Below are positions 1-5,439 of a stretch of DNA of 5,439 bases, piece after piece (the first letter of the stretch is position 1; the number at the start of each line of letters is the position of its first letter). This DNA comes from Treponema sp. UBA2869. Its GTDB lineage: Bacteria; Spirochaetota; Spirochaetia; Treponematales; Treponemataceae. Location of the stretch: NCBI GenBank assembly GCA_002350445.1, contig DEEV01000068.1, positions 1 to 5,439 of the forward strand, in the 5' to 3' direction. The notes under the pieces were generated by a model. The model saw only the letters and a list, made by a program, of their open reading frames with translations. It ran no database searches and was not told the DNA's origin. The position numbers were made by a program, and so were the translations under genes.

Positions 1-666
1 AATATTGCCTGCGGTTTTCATGCTTCGGATCCGCTTGTGATGGAAAAAACTGTAAGGCTTGCAAAGAATGCCGGCGTTGGTGTGGGGGCGCATCCGGGAT
101 TCCCTGATCTTGTGGGGTTTGGTCGCAGGAATATGAATGTCAGTATAGCAGAACTAAAGGCAATGGTAACTTATCAACTGGGAGCGCTTGATGCTTTTTG
201 CCGGGCAAACAAAATCATTTTACAGCATGTAAAACCCCACGGTGCAATGTACAATATGGCAGGAAAAGATGAAAAAATGGCACTGGCAATTGCAGAGGCT
301 ATAGGTAACTACAATTCATCTCTGATTTTACTTGGATTAAGTGGAAGTCAGATGCTTAAGGCGGCTCAAACGGTTGGAATTCCTTTCAAAAAAGAGGTTT
401 TTGCAGACCGCGCTTATGAAGAAGATGGTTCTCTTGTGGCGCGAACAAAGCCCGGTGCAATGATAGAAGATGAAAACGAAGCAATCCAGCGCATTATTGA
501 TATGGTTCGATACGGAAAGGTAAAGTCAATTACCGGTAAGGAAATAAGTGTAGAACCAGATTCTGTTTGTGTTCATGGTGATAATCCCAGAACTTTGGAT
601 TTTGTTATTAAAATCAGAAAGCGTCTGGAAGAAGATGGGATTATAACAAAAGCAATGGGGATTTAA
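1..666 (+). CDS. pxpA: 5-oxoprolinase subunit A (LamB/YcsF family), 5'-truncated by the window edge
   Basis: The reading frame is open from base 1 and ends at TAA 664-666, giving 221 residues. The E. coli protein has about 244, and its SANIACGFHAGD motif lies near residue 27, so roughly 25-30 N-terminal residues lie outside the window. Seen: NIACGFHASDP at fragment residues 1-11 (the family usually has GFHAGDP), GAHPGFPD at 29-36 followed by GFGRR, VKPHGAMYN at 77-85, EVFADRAYEEDGSL at 132-145 and VHGDNP at 191-196. These are the family's signature blocks. PxpA is known to work with PxpB and PxpC in ATP-dependent opening of 5-oxoproline to glutamate in the cytoplasm. No pxpB or pxpC follows here; they may lie upstream. 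The GTG at 37 is an internal codon, not the start. No clear terminator follows the stop. Any functional tie to the downstream transporter is unproven. Confidence 0.95.
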   Translation, partial: NIACGFHASDPLVMEKTVRLAKNAGVGVGAHPGFPDLVGFGRRNMNVSIAELKAMVTYQLGALDAFCRANKIILQHVKPHGAMYNMAGKDEKMALAIAEAIGNYNSSLILLGLSGSQMLKAAQTVGIPFKKEVFADRAYEEDGSLVARTKPGAMIEDENEAIQRIIDMVRYGKVKSITGKEISVEPDSVCVHGDNPRTLDFVIKIRKRLEEDGIITKAMGI

Positions 667-702
667 TAAAAATAAAATAGTTAAATATTTTTCAAAAACC
701 TA

Positions 703-731
703 TTGCATGTTTTCTGCTGTTTTGGTAAATT
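703..731 (+). promoter_or_regulatory. candidate extended -10 promoter for the liv operon
   Basis: TTGCAT (703-708) and TAAATT (726-731) are separated by 17 bases, and TG at 723-724 sits one base before the -10 box, giving an extended -10. Matches to the sigma-70 consensus are 3 of 6 and 4 of 6. Transcription would start near 738-739, leaving a leader of about 160 bases before livJ. This is the best candidate in the gap after pxpA, but it rests on a visual match only. Confidence 0.45.
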
Positions 732-740
732 AATGACATC

Positions 741-768
741 TTTAATACATCGTGCACGATGTATTAAA
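741..768. promoter_or_regulatory. perfect 28-bp palindrome, probable operator
   Basis: The half-site TTTAATACATCGTG (741-754) is followed by its exact reverse complement (755-768), with no mismatch and no spacer; the centre is GTGCAC. It begins about 2-3 bases after the predicted transcription start, a position where a bound dimeric repressor would block initiation or early elongation. Symmetric sites of this kind suit winged-helix regulators such as the MarR or GntR families, but no family can be assigned from the site alone. As RNA it could fold into a 12-bp stem with a TGCA loop at the very 5' end of the transcript. It is not a terminator because no T-run follows. Confidence 0.6.
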
Positions 769-781
769 CCTTATACAAACC

Positions 782-861
782 AGGTCAACAAAGACGTTGC
801 GTGTGTATAAAAAAGAGCTGTATAGCCCTTTTAATTTATATGCAGAAGGTCTTGTTGAACT
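782..861 (+). promoter_or_regulatory. long imperfect stem in the livJ leader RNA
   Basis: Hand folding gives three stacked parts. The outer stem pairs 785-795 with 849-858 (10 pairs, A791 bulged). The middle stem pairs 802-811 with 835-844 (10 pairs including two G-U). The inner hairpin pairs 812-819 with 824-831, with one A-C mismatch (816/827) and a GTAT loop (820-823). Bases 832-834 bulge between the middle and inner stems. The structure lies between the predicted transcription start and livJ and may control expression of the operon. I do not recognise it as a known riboswitch. The short T-run (829-832) is mostly inside the stem, so a strong intrinsic terminator is unlikely. Confidence 0.45.
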
Positions 862-908
862 TGCGTCTCAGGGCTTCCTGCAAAAAACAAGGAGCCCGCT
901 ATGAATAG
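801..908 (+). CDS. possible branched-chain-rich leader peptide upstream of livJ
   Basis: This frame is open from 768 and ends at TAG 906-908, overlapping the livJ start (901) by eight bases. Candidate starts are GTG 801 (35 residues, weak AAAGA upstream), ATG 840 (22 residues, no good ribosome site) and TTG 855 (17 residues, with AGAAGG at 844-849 five bases upstream). Codons 822-869 read IALLIYMQKVLLNLRL: 9 of 16 are Leu, Ile or Val. The ATG 840 version contains VLLNLRL at residues 4-10, using TTG three times and CTC once, while livJ mostly uses CTT and CTG. The stop lies just past the livJ ATG, so terminating ribosomes could reinitiate on livJ. This resembles ilv/leu-type leader peptides. 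T-rich sequence gives hydrophobic codons by chance and no start is strong, so translation is uncertain. Confidence 0.3.
   Translation: MCIKKSCIALLIYMQKVLLNLRLRASCKKQGARYE
871..897 (+). promoter_or_regulatory. hairpin sequestering the livJ Shine-Dalgarno
   Basis: GGGCT (871-875) pairs with AGCCC (893-897) and CCT (877-879) with AGG (890-892). T876 is bulged and the A-rich loop is 880-889. The eight pairs include six G-C. The livJ ribosome site AAGGAG (889-894), six bases before ATG 901, is almost wholly inside the 3' arm, so the closed hairpin should lower livJ translation. AGGGCT (870-875) can instead pair with AGCCCT (824-829) of the upstream stem, which would free the ribosome site. The two pairings exclude each other. 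Confidence 0.5.
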
Positions 909-2070
909 ACTCAACAAAACTCTTGCAACAGGACTTGCTGCTTTGTCGGTAATTTCCGGCGCCTATGCAGCAGCTAAAGGTCCAAAATCAATCAAAATCG
1001 GTTTTAACATTCCTCTTACAGGTGACTCACCAAAAGTAGGGGAAAGCGCAAAATTTGCCGGAGAAATCATTAAAAGCGAAATTAATGCTGCCGGTGGTCT
1101 TGAAGTTAAAGGCGAAAAATACAAACTCGAATTTGTTTATGTCGATAACGAGCTTAAAGCCGATTCTGCAATCAACGCTGCAAATAAACTGATAGATATA
1201 GATAAGGTTCTTGCTTCTATTGGTCCAGAAGGTTCAGGCCGTGCAATTCCTGCCGGTGAAATCTACAACGATGCAAAGGTTCCTATGGTTTCTCCATGGG
1301 CAACAAACCCGAGCGTTACAAAGAATAGACCTTATTGTTTCCGTGCCTGCTTCCTTGACCCGTTCCAGGCTCCTGTAGCTGCAAAGTTTGCAAGCGAACA
1401 GTTTGGCGGAAAGAAAGTAGCAATCATTTTCAACCTGGAGGATGACTATTCAAAAACTCTGGCAGAGCTTTTTAAGGGTGAATGGGAATCAAAATATGGA
1501 AAGGTTGTTGTATATGAATCATTTGGTCAGAAAGACCAGGACTTTAGTGTACAGCTGACTAAGGTTGTAAATTCAGGGGCAGACTTCCTGTATCTTCCGG
1601 TTTATTACAATCACGTTGGGCTTATTACTTCACAGGCAAAGGACTTAGGATGGAAAAAGCCTGTAATGGGTTCAGACTCATGGGGCTCTGCCGATTTATT
1701 CCCGCTTTCAAAGGGTGCCGTTGTAGGTGACTATTTTACAACTCACTACGCTGCAAAGGGTGCAACCGGCAAGACAAAAGAGTTCATCGAAAAGTATCAG
1801 AAAGCTTACGGTTATGTTCCTGATGATGTTGCAGCCCTTACTTATGATGCCGTTTATCTTGTTCTTCAGGCAATTCAGGATTGCGGACTTACAGGAAACT
1901 TGAAAAAAGACCGCGCAGCAATCAAGGATGCACTTGGAAAGATTCAGAGCTTCCCGGGCATTACTGGAAATATGAAATTTACTCCGGAAGGTGACCCTGT
2001 AAAGGATGCTGTAATCGTTCGTGTTACAAAAGAGGGCGAGTTTGAGTTTGTAAAGAGCTTGCAGCCGTAA
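901..2070 (+). CDS. livJ: branched-chain amino acid ABC transporter, periplasmic substrate-binding protein
   Basis: This 389-residue protein belongs to the type I periplasmic ligand-binding family (Peripla_BP_6; LivJ/LivK-like) and is of normal length. Residues 1-23 form a Sec signal peptide: Arg/Lys at the N-terminus, a hydrophobic core at 8-19, and an AYA-A cleavage site after about residue 23. No lipobox cysteine is present, so the mature protein should be free in the periplasm. Family features seen: IKIGFNIPLTG at 31-41, EINAAGG at 60-66, GPEGSG at 108-113, VPMVSPWATNP at 127-137, DPFQA at 153-157, a YYNHVGLITSQAKDLGW block at 235-251 and GSDSW at 257-261. Most relatives have a small residue where W133 sits in the SPxATNP ligand loop, so the exact ligand is uncertain. 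Leu/Ile/Val is the default guess, but family members also bind other amino acids, amides or urea. The start at ATG 901 is set by AAGGAG (889-894) and the signal peptide. Confidence 0.93.
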   Translation: MNRLNKTLATGLAALSVISGAYAAAKGPKSIKIGFNIPLTGDSPKVGESAKFAGEIIKSEINAAGGLEVKGEKYKLEFVYVDNELKADSAINAANKLIDIDKVLASIGPEGSGRAIPAGEIYNDAKVPMVSPWATNPSVTKNRPYCFRACFLDPFQAPVAAKFASEQFGGKKVAIIFNLEDDYSKTLAELFKGEWESKYGKVVVYESFGQKDQDFSVQLTKVVNSGADFLYLPVYYNHVGLITSQAKDLGWKKPVMGSDSWGSADLFPLSKGAVVGDYFTTHYAAKGATGKTKEFIEKYQKAYGYVPDDVAALTYDAVYLVLQAIQDCGLTGNLKKDRAAIKDALGKIQSFPGITGNMKFTPEGDPVKDAVIVRVTKEGEFEFVKSLQP

Positions 2071-2077
2071 AAAATGA

Positions 2078-2147
2078 ACGGTCATTGAGCTTGTCGAAAT
2101 GACCGTGAACAAACTGATGGTGGTTTCGACAACTTCAACCACCGTCA
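2078..2147. repeat. pair of inverted REP-like hairpins between livJ and livH
   Basis: Hairpin 1 pairs ACGGTCATT (2078-2086) with AATGACCGT (2098-2106), 9 perfect pairs. Hairpin 2 pairs TGATGGTGGTT (2115-2125) with AACCACCGTCA (2137-2147), 11 pairs including one G-U. Both loops are 11 bases. Loop 1 is GAGCTTGTCGA; the reverse complement of loop 2 is GAAGTTGTCGA, so the units are the same element in opposite orientation. Stem differences between the units (CA/TG versus GG/CC) keep the pairing. No T-run follows, so this is not an intrinsic terminator. Repeats of this kind between a binding-protein gene and its permease genes, as in malE-malF of E. coli, protect the upstream mRNA from 3' decay; that role is inferred here. 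Confidence 0.75.
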
Positions 2148-2153
2148 AGCTTC

Positions 2154-2160
2154 AGGAGGT
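2154..2160 (+). promoter_or_regulatory. livH ribosome binding site that decides the start
   Basis: AGGAGGT is a near-perfect anti-16S match, four bases before ATG 2165. It lies outside hairpin 2 of the repeat pair. It argues against the in-frame ATG at 2099, which sits inside the repeat and has no ribosome site. Confidence 0.85.
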
Positions 2161-2164
2161 ACAC

Positions 2165-3076
2165 ATGACATTTTTTGTACAAAACTTTTTTAATGCACTA
2201 CAGTGGGGAAGTTTCTATTCAATGATTGCCCTTGGTTACTGCCTTGTTTACGGCGTTTTGAGGCTTATCAACTTTGCTCATGGTGATATCTTTATGACAT
2301 CCACCTACATAGCATTTTTTCTGGTAGCCTTTCTTACTGCGCATTTTGCAGGACTTACAGGCGTATCACTTTTTGTAGTGACCCTTGTGTGCACAATGGC
2401 TCTTACAGCTCTTCTGGGCGTAGGAATCGAAAAAATTGCTTACAAACCTTTACGTGCCAAAGGTGCTAACAGACTTTATGTAGTAATCACAGCCCTGATG
2501 ATTGGCTTTATTCTTGAAAACGGAAACCTTGCAGTTTTTGGTGCTTCTGCAAGAAGCTTCCCGGATATCCTTCCAAAACAGGTATGGAATATCGGACCTG
2601 TAACAATCACCAGCCTTAAGGTTCTGGTAATTGTAAGTGCAGTTGTAATTTTTGCATTACTGCAGTTCATAGTTCAGAAAACAACACTCGGCATGAGTAT
2701 GCGTGCCATTTCTTATGATAAGTTCGCGATTCCTTTGATGGGAATCCCTGTAAATACAGTTATTACTTTTACTTTTGCTTTAGGTTCTGCTCTGGCAGCT
2801 GTTGCCGGAATCCTTTTCGGAATGTCTTATCCGGTAATGGATCCTTATATGGGTATGATTATCGGATGGAAGGCCTTTATTGCAGCGGTTGTAGGGGGCA
2901 TTGGTGATATTAAGGGTGCCTTCATCGGAGGCTTTCTTCTTGGATTTATTGAAATCTTCGTAACAGCCTTTTTGCCTTCAAGCTACAAGGATTTAGTTTC
3001 CTTTGTAATTCTTCTTGTAATTTTGACTATTAAACCTACTGGCTTCTTTGGTGTAGCTAAGAGTACAAAGATTTAA
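2165..3076 (+). CDS. livH: branched-chain amino acid ABC transporter permease LivH
   Basis: This 303-residue inner-membrane protein is one half of the transport channel, pairing with LivM. The frame extends up to ATG 2099, but the added 22 residues come from repeat DNA. ATG 2165 has AGGAGGT just upstream and gives the usual LivH length and N-terminus. Seen: GYCLVYGVLRLINFAHGD at about 24-41 (the permease N-terminal signature), KPLR at 94-97, a cytoplasmic coupling segment TTLGMSMRAISYD at 173-185 (the EAA-like loop that contacts the ATPases), GGIGDIKGAFIGG at 244-256 and KPTGFFG at 290-296. About eight hydrophobic segments are visible. The gene follows livJ after a 94-base gap carrying the hairpin pair, and livM starts 13 bases after its stop. 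No defects seen. Confidence 0.95.
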   Translation: MTFFVQNFFNALQWGSFYSMIALGYCLVYGVLRLINFAHGDIFMTSTYIAFFLVAFLTAHFAGLTGVSLFVVTLVCTMALTALLGVGIEKIAYKPLRAKGANRLYVVITALMIGFILENGNLAVFGASARSFPDILPKQVWNIGPVTITSLKVLVIVSAVVIFALLQFIVQKTTLGMSMRAISYDKFAIPLMGIPVNTVITFTFALGSALAAVAGILFGMSYPVMDPYMGMIIGWKAFIAAVVGGIGDIKGAFIGGFLLGFIEIFVTAFLPSSYKDLVSFVILLVILTIKPTGFFGVAKSTKI

Positions 3077-3089
3077 GGGGGGATTTTAT

Positions 3090-4157
3090 ATGACAAATGA
3101 AAAGAGAAAATACATAATGCCTGTTACGACGATTCTATCGATTTTATTTGTTACGATTCTTGCAAAGGTCGGAATCATCAACAACTATCTTCAAACAATC
3201 ATCGTAACAATCTGTATCAACGTAATTATGTCTGCAAGTCTGAATGTTGTAAACGGATATATGGGCGAGTTCAGTTGCGGACACGGTGGATTTATGGCTA
3301 CCGGGGCATACGTTTCATCTGTTGTTTCCCTGATTCTTTTTAAGGACGGAAACTCTATTACTGGACATGCGCTCTTGCCGGAAGGGCTTGCAATTCTGGG
3401 ATTTCCGATTGCAATTCTGATTGGCGGACTTGGAGCAATGCTTGTAAGCCTTATTGTAGCAATTCCTTCTTTCAAAACCCGTGATGACTATCTTGCAATC
3501 ATCACTGTTGCGGCAAACTTTATCGTTACGACTGCAATCAACAACATTCCTCTTGTTGGTGCAAGCCGCGGTCTTATGGGAATGAAAGGCGTAATGAACA
3601 ACATGGCAGATGTTCTTGATGTGCCTTGGATTTTAATCTGGGGACTGGTTTTTGCAGTGCTTTCGGTTGTAGCAATTCATTATCTGATGAATTCAACCTT
3701 GGGAAAGGGAATTTCTGCCGTACGTTACGATGAAATTTCAGCAGAAATCATGTCTGTAAACACAAACAATATGAAGCTGATTGCCTTTACCTTCAGTTCC
3801 TTCCTTGCGGGAATTGCGGGCGGACTTTTTGCCCATCTTCTTGGATTCATCAATCCTTCAAGCTTTGGAATTATGAAATCTACCGAATCGCTTGTAATGG
3901 TATTCCTTGGCGGTATGGGCTCACTCAGCGGTTCTGTGCTTTCTGCCTTCGTATTCACAATCCTTCTGGAGCTTTTACGTCCTGCTCAGATCTGGAAGTG
4001 GGTAATCATTCCTTTAATCCTGATTTTGATTATGGAGCTTCATCCGGAAGGAATTATGGGGTCAAAGGAATTGCCTCAGAAATTCCCATGGCTTAAAAAG
4101 CTTTTCCCTCTGAATAAAAATCAAATCAGACCGGGAAGTGAAGGAGATGCAGCATGA
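3090..4157 (+). CDS. livM: branched-chain amino acid ABC transporter permease LivM
   Basis: This 355-residue membrane protein is the second channel subunit. The start at ATG 3090 is supported by AAGGGGGG (3075-3082), which overlaps the livH stop codon. Seen: a first hydrophobic segment at about 11-30, LNVVNGYMGEFSCGHGGFMATGAY at 51-74 (matching the LivM signature with Gly-rich turn), FKTRDDYLAIITV at 128-140, the coupling loop STLGKGISAVRYDEISAEIM at 202-221, GGMGSLSG at 274-281 and HPEGIMG at 318-324. A hydrophilic, Lys/Pro-rich tail of about 30 residues (325-355) closes the protein and is probably cytoplasmic. Its stop TGA overlaps the livG start (ATGA, 4154-4157), which points to translational coupling of permease and ATPase synthesis. 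Length is normal for the family. Confidence 0.95.
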   Translation: MTNEKRKYIMPVTTILSILFVTILAKVGIINNYLQTIIVTICINVIMSASLNVVNGYMGEFSCGHGGFMATGAYVSSVVSLILFKDGNSITGHALLPEGLAILGFPIAILIGGLGAMLVSLIVAIPSFKTRDDYLAIITVAANFIVTTAINNIPLVGASRGLMGMKGVMNNMADVLDVPWILIWGLVFAVLSVVAIHYLMNSTLGKGISAVRYDEISAEIMSVNTNNMKLIAFTFSSFLAGIAGGLFAHLLGFINPSSFGIMKSTESLVMVFLGGMGSLSGSVLSAFVFTILLELLRPAQIWKWVIIPLILILIMELHPEGIMGSKELPQKFPWLKKLFPLNKNQIRPGSEGDAA

Positions 4158-4966
4158 GTGAAACTTTATTAAAAATTGAACATCTTACACACAGATTCGG
4201 CGGCTTACAGGCGCTCACAGACATAAACGTAGAAATCAAAAAGGGCTCGATTAACGCTTTGATTGGTCCTAACGGGGCTGGAAAAACTACAGTTTTCAAC
4301 CTGGTAAGCGGATTTTATGTACCTTCTGAAGGCGAAATCATTTTTGACGGGACAAGATTAAACGGTCTCCGTCCTCACAAAATTGCAGATCTTCAGATTG
4401 GACGAACCTTCCAGAATATCCGCCTTTGGAGTGATATGACAGTTCTGGATAACATTTGCATTGCCCAGCATTCACGCCTTGGTTTTAATCTGAAGGATGT
4501 TTTTCTGCACACAAAGAATTACAAGGAACGTGAAGCAGAAATCCATAAAAAGGCATGGGAGCTCCTGGAAAAGTTCTCGCTTGCCGATACCGCACTGGAT
4601 TATCCTAAAAATCTTCCTTACGGTATTCAGCGCCGCGTAGAAATTGCCCGAGCCCTTAGTCTTGAACCAAAGCTTTTGATGCTTGATGAGCCTGCGGCAG
4701 GCCTTTCAACTTCCGATCTGGACGGACTTATCAGTTATATCAAATGGATTCATGACACCTTTGGAATCACAATCTGGATGATTGAACATCAGATGCAGGT
4801 TGTAAATACGCTTGCAGACCGCATTAAGGTAATCAACTTTGGAAAGGAACTTGCAGAAGGAACTCCGGAAGAAATTCAGAACAACCCTTCTGTTATTGAA
4901 GCATATCTTGGAAACTCCGACATCAATATAAGTGATGCTTATGCCGGACTTGTTTCAAAAAAGTAG
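4154..4966 (+). CDS. livG: branched-chain amino acid ABC transporter ATP-binding protein LivG
   Basis: This 270-residue cytoplasmic ATPase powers the LivHM channel together with LivF. Motifs seen: aromatic A-loop F15, Walker A GPNGAGKT at 38-45, Q-loop Q88 in RTFQNIRLW, Walker B LLMLDEP at 175-181 with catalytic E180, and H-loop H213 in IEHQM. The ABC signature is LPYGIQRR at 155-162; LivG proteins usually read YGQQRR here, so Ile replaces the first Gln. The D-loop region reads AAGLSTSD (182-189), where relatives usually have AAGxNP. Both changes are conservative enough for an active enzyme, since E180, K44 and H213 are intact. The C-terminus carries a family-typical GTPEEI...VIEAYLG tail (about 248-265). 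The start has AAGGAG (4141-4146), seven bases upstream, inside the end of livM. Confidence 0.95.
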   Translation: MSETLLKIEHLTHRFGGLQALTDINVEIKKGSINALIGPNGAGKTTVFNLVSGFYVPSEGEIIFDGTRLNGLRPHKIADLQIGRTFQNIRLWSDMTVLDNICIAQHSRLGFNLKDVFLHTKNYKEREAEIHKKAWELLEKFSLADTALDYPKNLPYGIQRRVEIARALSLEPKLLMLDEPAAGLSTSDLDGLISYIKWIHDTFGITIWMIEHQMQVVNTLADRIKVINFGKELAEGTPEEIQNNPSVIEAYLGNSDINISDAYAGLVSKK

Positions 4967-4975
4967 GAGGGCGAT

Positions 4976-5439
4976 ATGTTACTTGAAGTAAAAGACCTGG
5001 TTGTGGGCTACGGAAATATCGAAGCCCTTCACGGAATAAGTTTTAATGTTGATGAGGGTGAAATTGTCACTTTGATTGGCGCAAACGGCGCCGGAAAGAC
5101 ATCCACACTCCTGACTTTATCGCGACTTCCAAAGCCGGAAGCGCCTACAGTTCGCAGCGGAGACGTTCTTTACAATGGTCAAAGCATTTTGAAGCTGGAG
5201 CCTCACACTCTTATTCAGAAGAAAATGATGTGCCTTGTTCCTGAAGGCCGCCATATTTTTGGAAACCTGACTGTTGAAGAAAACCTTCAGATGGCATGTT
5301 ATGCTCGTCAGCTTGAAAAAAACAGCGAAATGAACATTAACGACCAGTATGATCTGGTTTACGATTTGTTCCCGCGTCTTTATGAACGTCGCAAGCAGAG
5401 AAGTGAACTTCTTTCTGGAGGTGAGCAGCAGATGCTGGC
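4976..5439 (+). CDS. livF: branched-chain amino acid ABC transporter ATP-binding protein LivF, 3'-truncated by the window edge
   Basis: The frame starts at ATG 4976 and is still open at the window end, giving 154 full codons of an expected 235-245. AGGAGG (4965-4970), overlapping the livG stop, sets the start. Seen: A-loop Y12 in VVGYG, Walker A GANGAGKT at 35-42, and the LivF-specific VPEGR at 88-92, where Glu stands at the usual Q-loop position. Next come FGNLTVEENLQM at 95-106, FPRLYERRKQR at 132-142 and the ABC signature LSGGEQQML at 146-154, where the sequence stops. Walker B and the H-loop lie outside. The stretch between Walker A and the Q-loop is slightly longer than in E. coli LivF (KPEAPTVRSG, 53-62). 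LivF pairs with LivG as the ATPase dimer in the cytoplasm. Confidence 0.95.
   Translation, partial: MLLEVKDLVVGYGNIEALHGISFNVDEGEIVTLIGANGAGKTSTLLTLSRLPKPEAPTVRSGDVLYNGQSILKLEPHTLIQKKMMCLVPEGRHIFGNLTVEENLQMACYARQLEKNSEMNINDQYDLVYDLFPRLYERRKQRSELLSGGEQQML

Noticed and set aside
667..702. Terminator for pxpA
   Set aside because: The stretch is AT-rich with only AT-only self-complementarity (AAATATTT); no G-C stem with a T-tract is visible.
759..767. Two-codon ATG-TAT-TAA mini-frame within the palindrome
   Set aside because: It lacks a ribosome site and is explained by the palindrome's symmetry.
806..811. TATAAA, preceded by TG, as a second -10 box closer to livJ
   Set aside because: No credible -35 lies 16-18 bases upstream, and the bases are explained as one arm of the leader stem. 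It remains a fallback if the 703-731 promoter is wrong.
811..832. Inner leader hairpin as an intrinsic terminator or attenuator
   Set aside because: Only four G-C pairs, one mismatch, and the T-run is mostly within the stem and is followed by AATTTATA rather than a free U-tract.
2078..2147. The repeat pair as a transcription terminator or start of a CRISPR array
   Set aside because: There is no T-run after either stem, only two units in opposite orientation, no spacers of regular length, and the operon continues.
1708..2148. 146-codon open frame on the minus strand across the end of livJ and the repeat pair
   Set aside because: It is antisense to a clear Peripla_BP_6 coding region, has no recognisable motif or ribosome site, and its start lies within the repeat DNA.
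2476..3958. Three shorter minus-strand open frames within livH and livM
   Set aside because: They are complete shadows of well-supported permease genes with no motifs of their own.

Overview
The window carries a nearly complete high-affinity branched-chain amino acid (Liv/HAAT-type) ABC transporter operon, preceded by the 3' part of a 5-oxoprolinase subunit A gene (pxpA). All genes are on the + strand. The organism is a bacterium with strong AGGAGG-type ribosome binding sites and moderate-to-low GC. The substrate-binding protein has a classical Sec signal peptide and no lipobox cysteine, which suggests a diderm cell with a periplasm. The overall look fits a host-associated Treponema-like spirochaete. 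That is an impression, not a proof.

Layout: 1-666 is pxpA without its N-terminus. 667-900 is a 234-base control region. It holds a candidate extended -10 promoter (703-731), a perfect 28-bp palindrome just after the predicted transcription start (741-768), a long imperfect stem (782-861), an open reading frame unusually rich in Leu/Ile/Val codons that runs into the next gene (801 or 840 to 908), and a hairpin that buries the next Shine-Dalgarno sequence (871-897). Then follow livJ (periplasmic binding protein, 901-2070), a 94-base gap filled by two head-to-head REP-like hairpins (2078-2147), livH (2165-3076), livM (3090-4157), livG (4154-4966) and the first 154 codons of livF (4976 to the window end).

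How it works together: LivJ would capture the amino acid in the periplasm, LivH and LivM form the membrane channel, and LivG and LivF are the two ATPases. The last four genes are tightly packed (13-base gap, ATGA overlap, 9-base gap), as expected for co-translated subunits. The only wide gap, between livJ and livH, holds stable hairpins. This is the arrangement expected where the binding protein must be made in excess over the membrane parts.

The genes themselves are ordinary. The most interesting part is the livJ leader. A branched-chain-rich reading frame, a Shine-Dalgarno-burying hairpin placed right after its leucine codons, and a competing pairing together suggest leucine-responsive translational attenuation of a transporter. 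This model is inferred by hand from the sequence and is untested.
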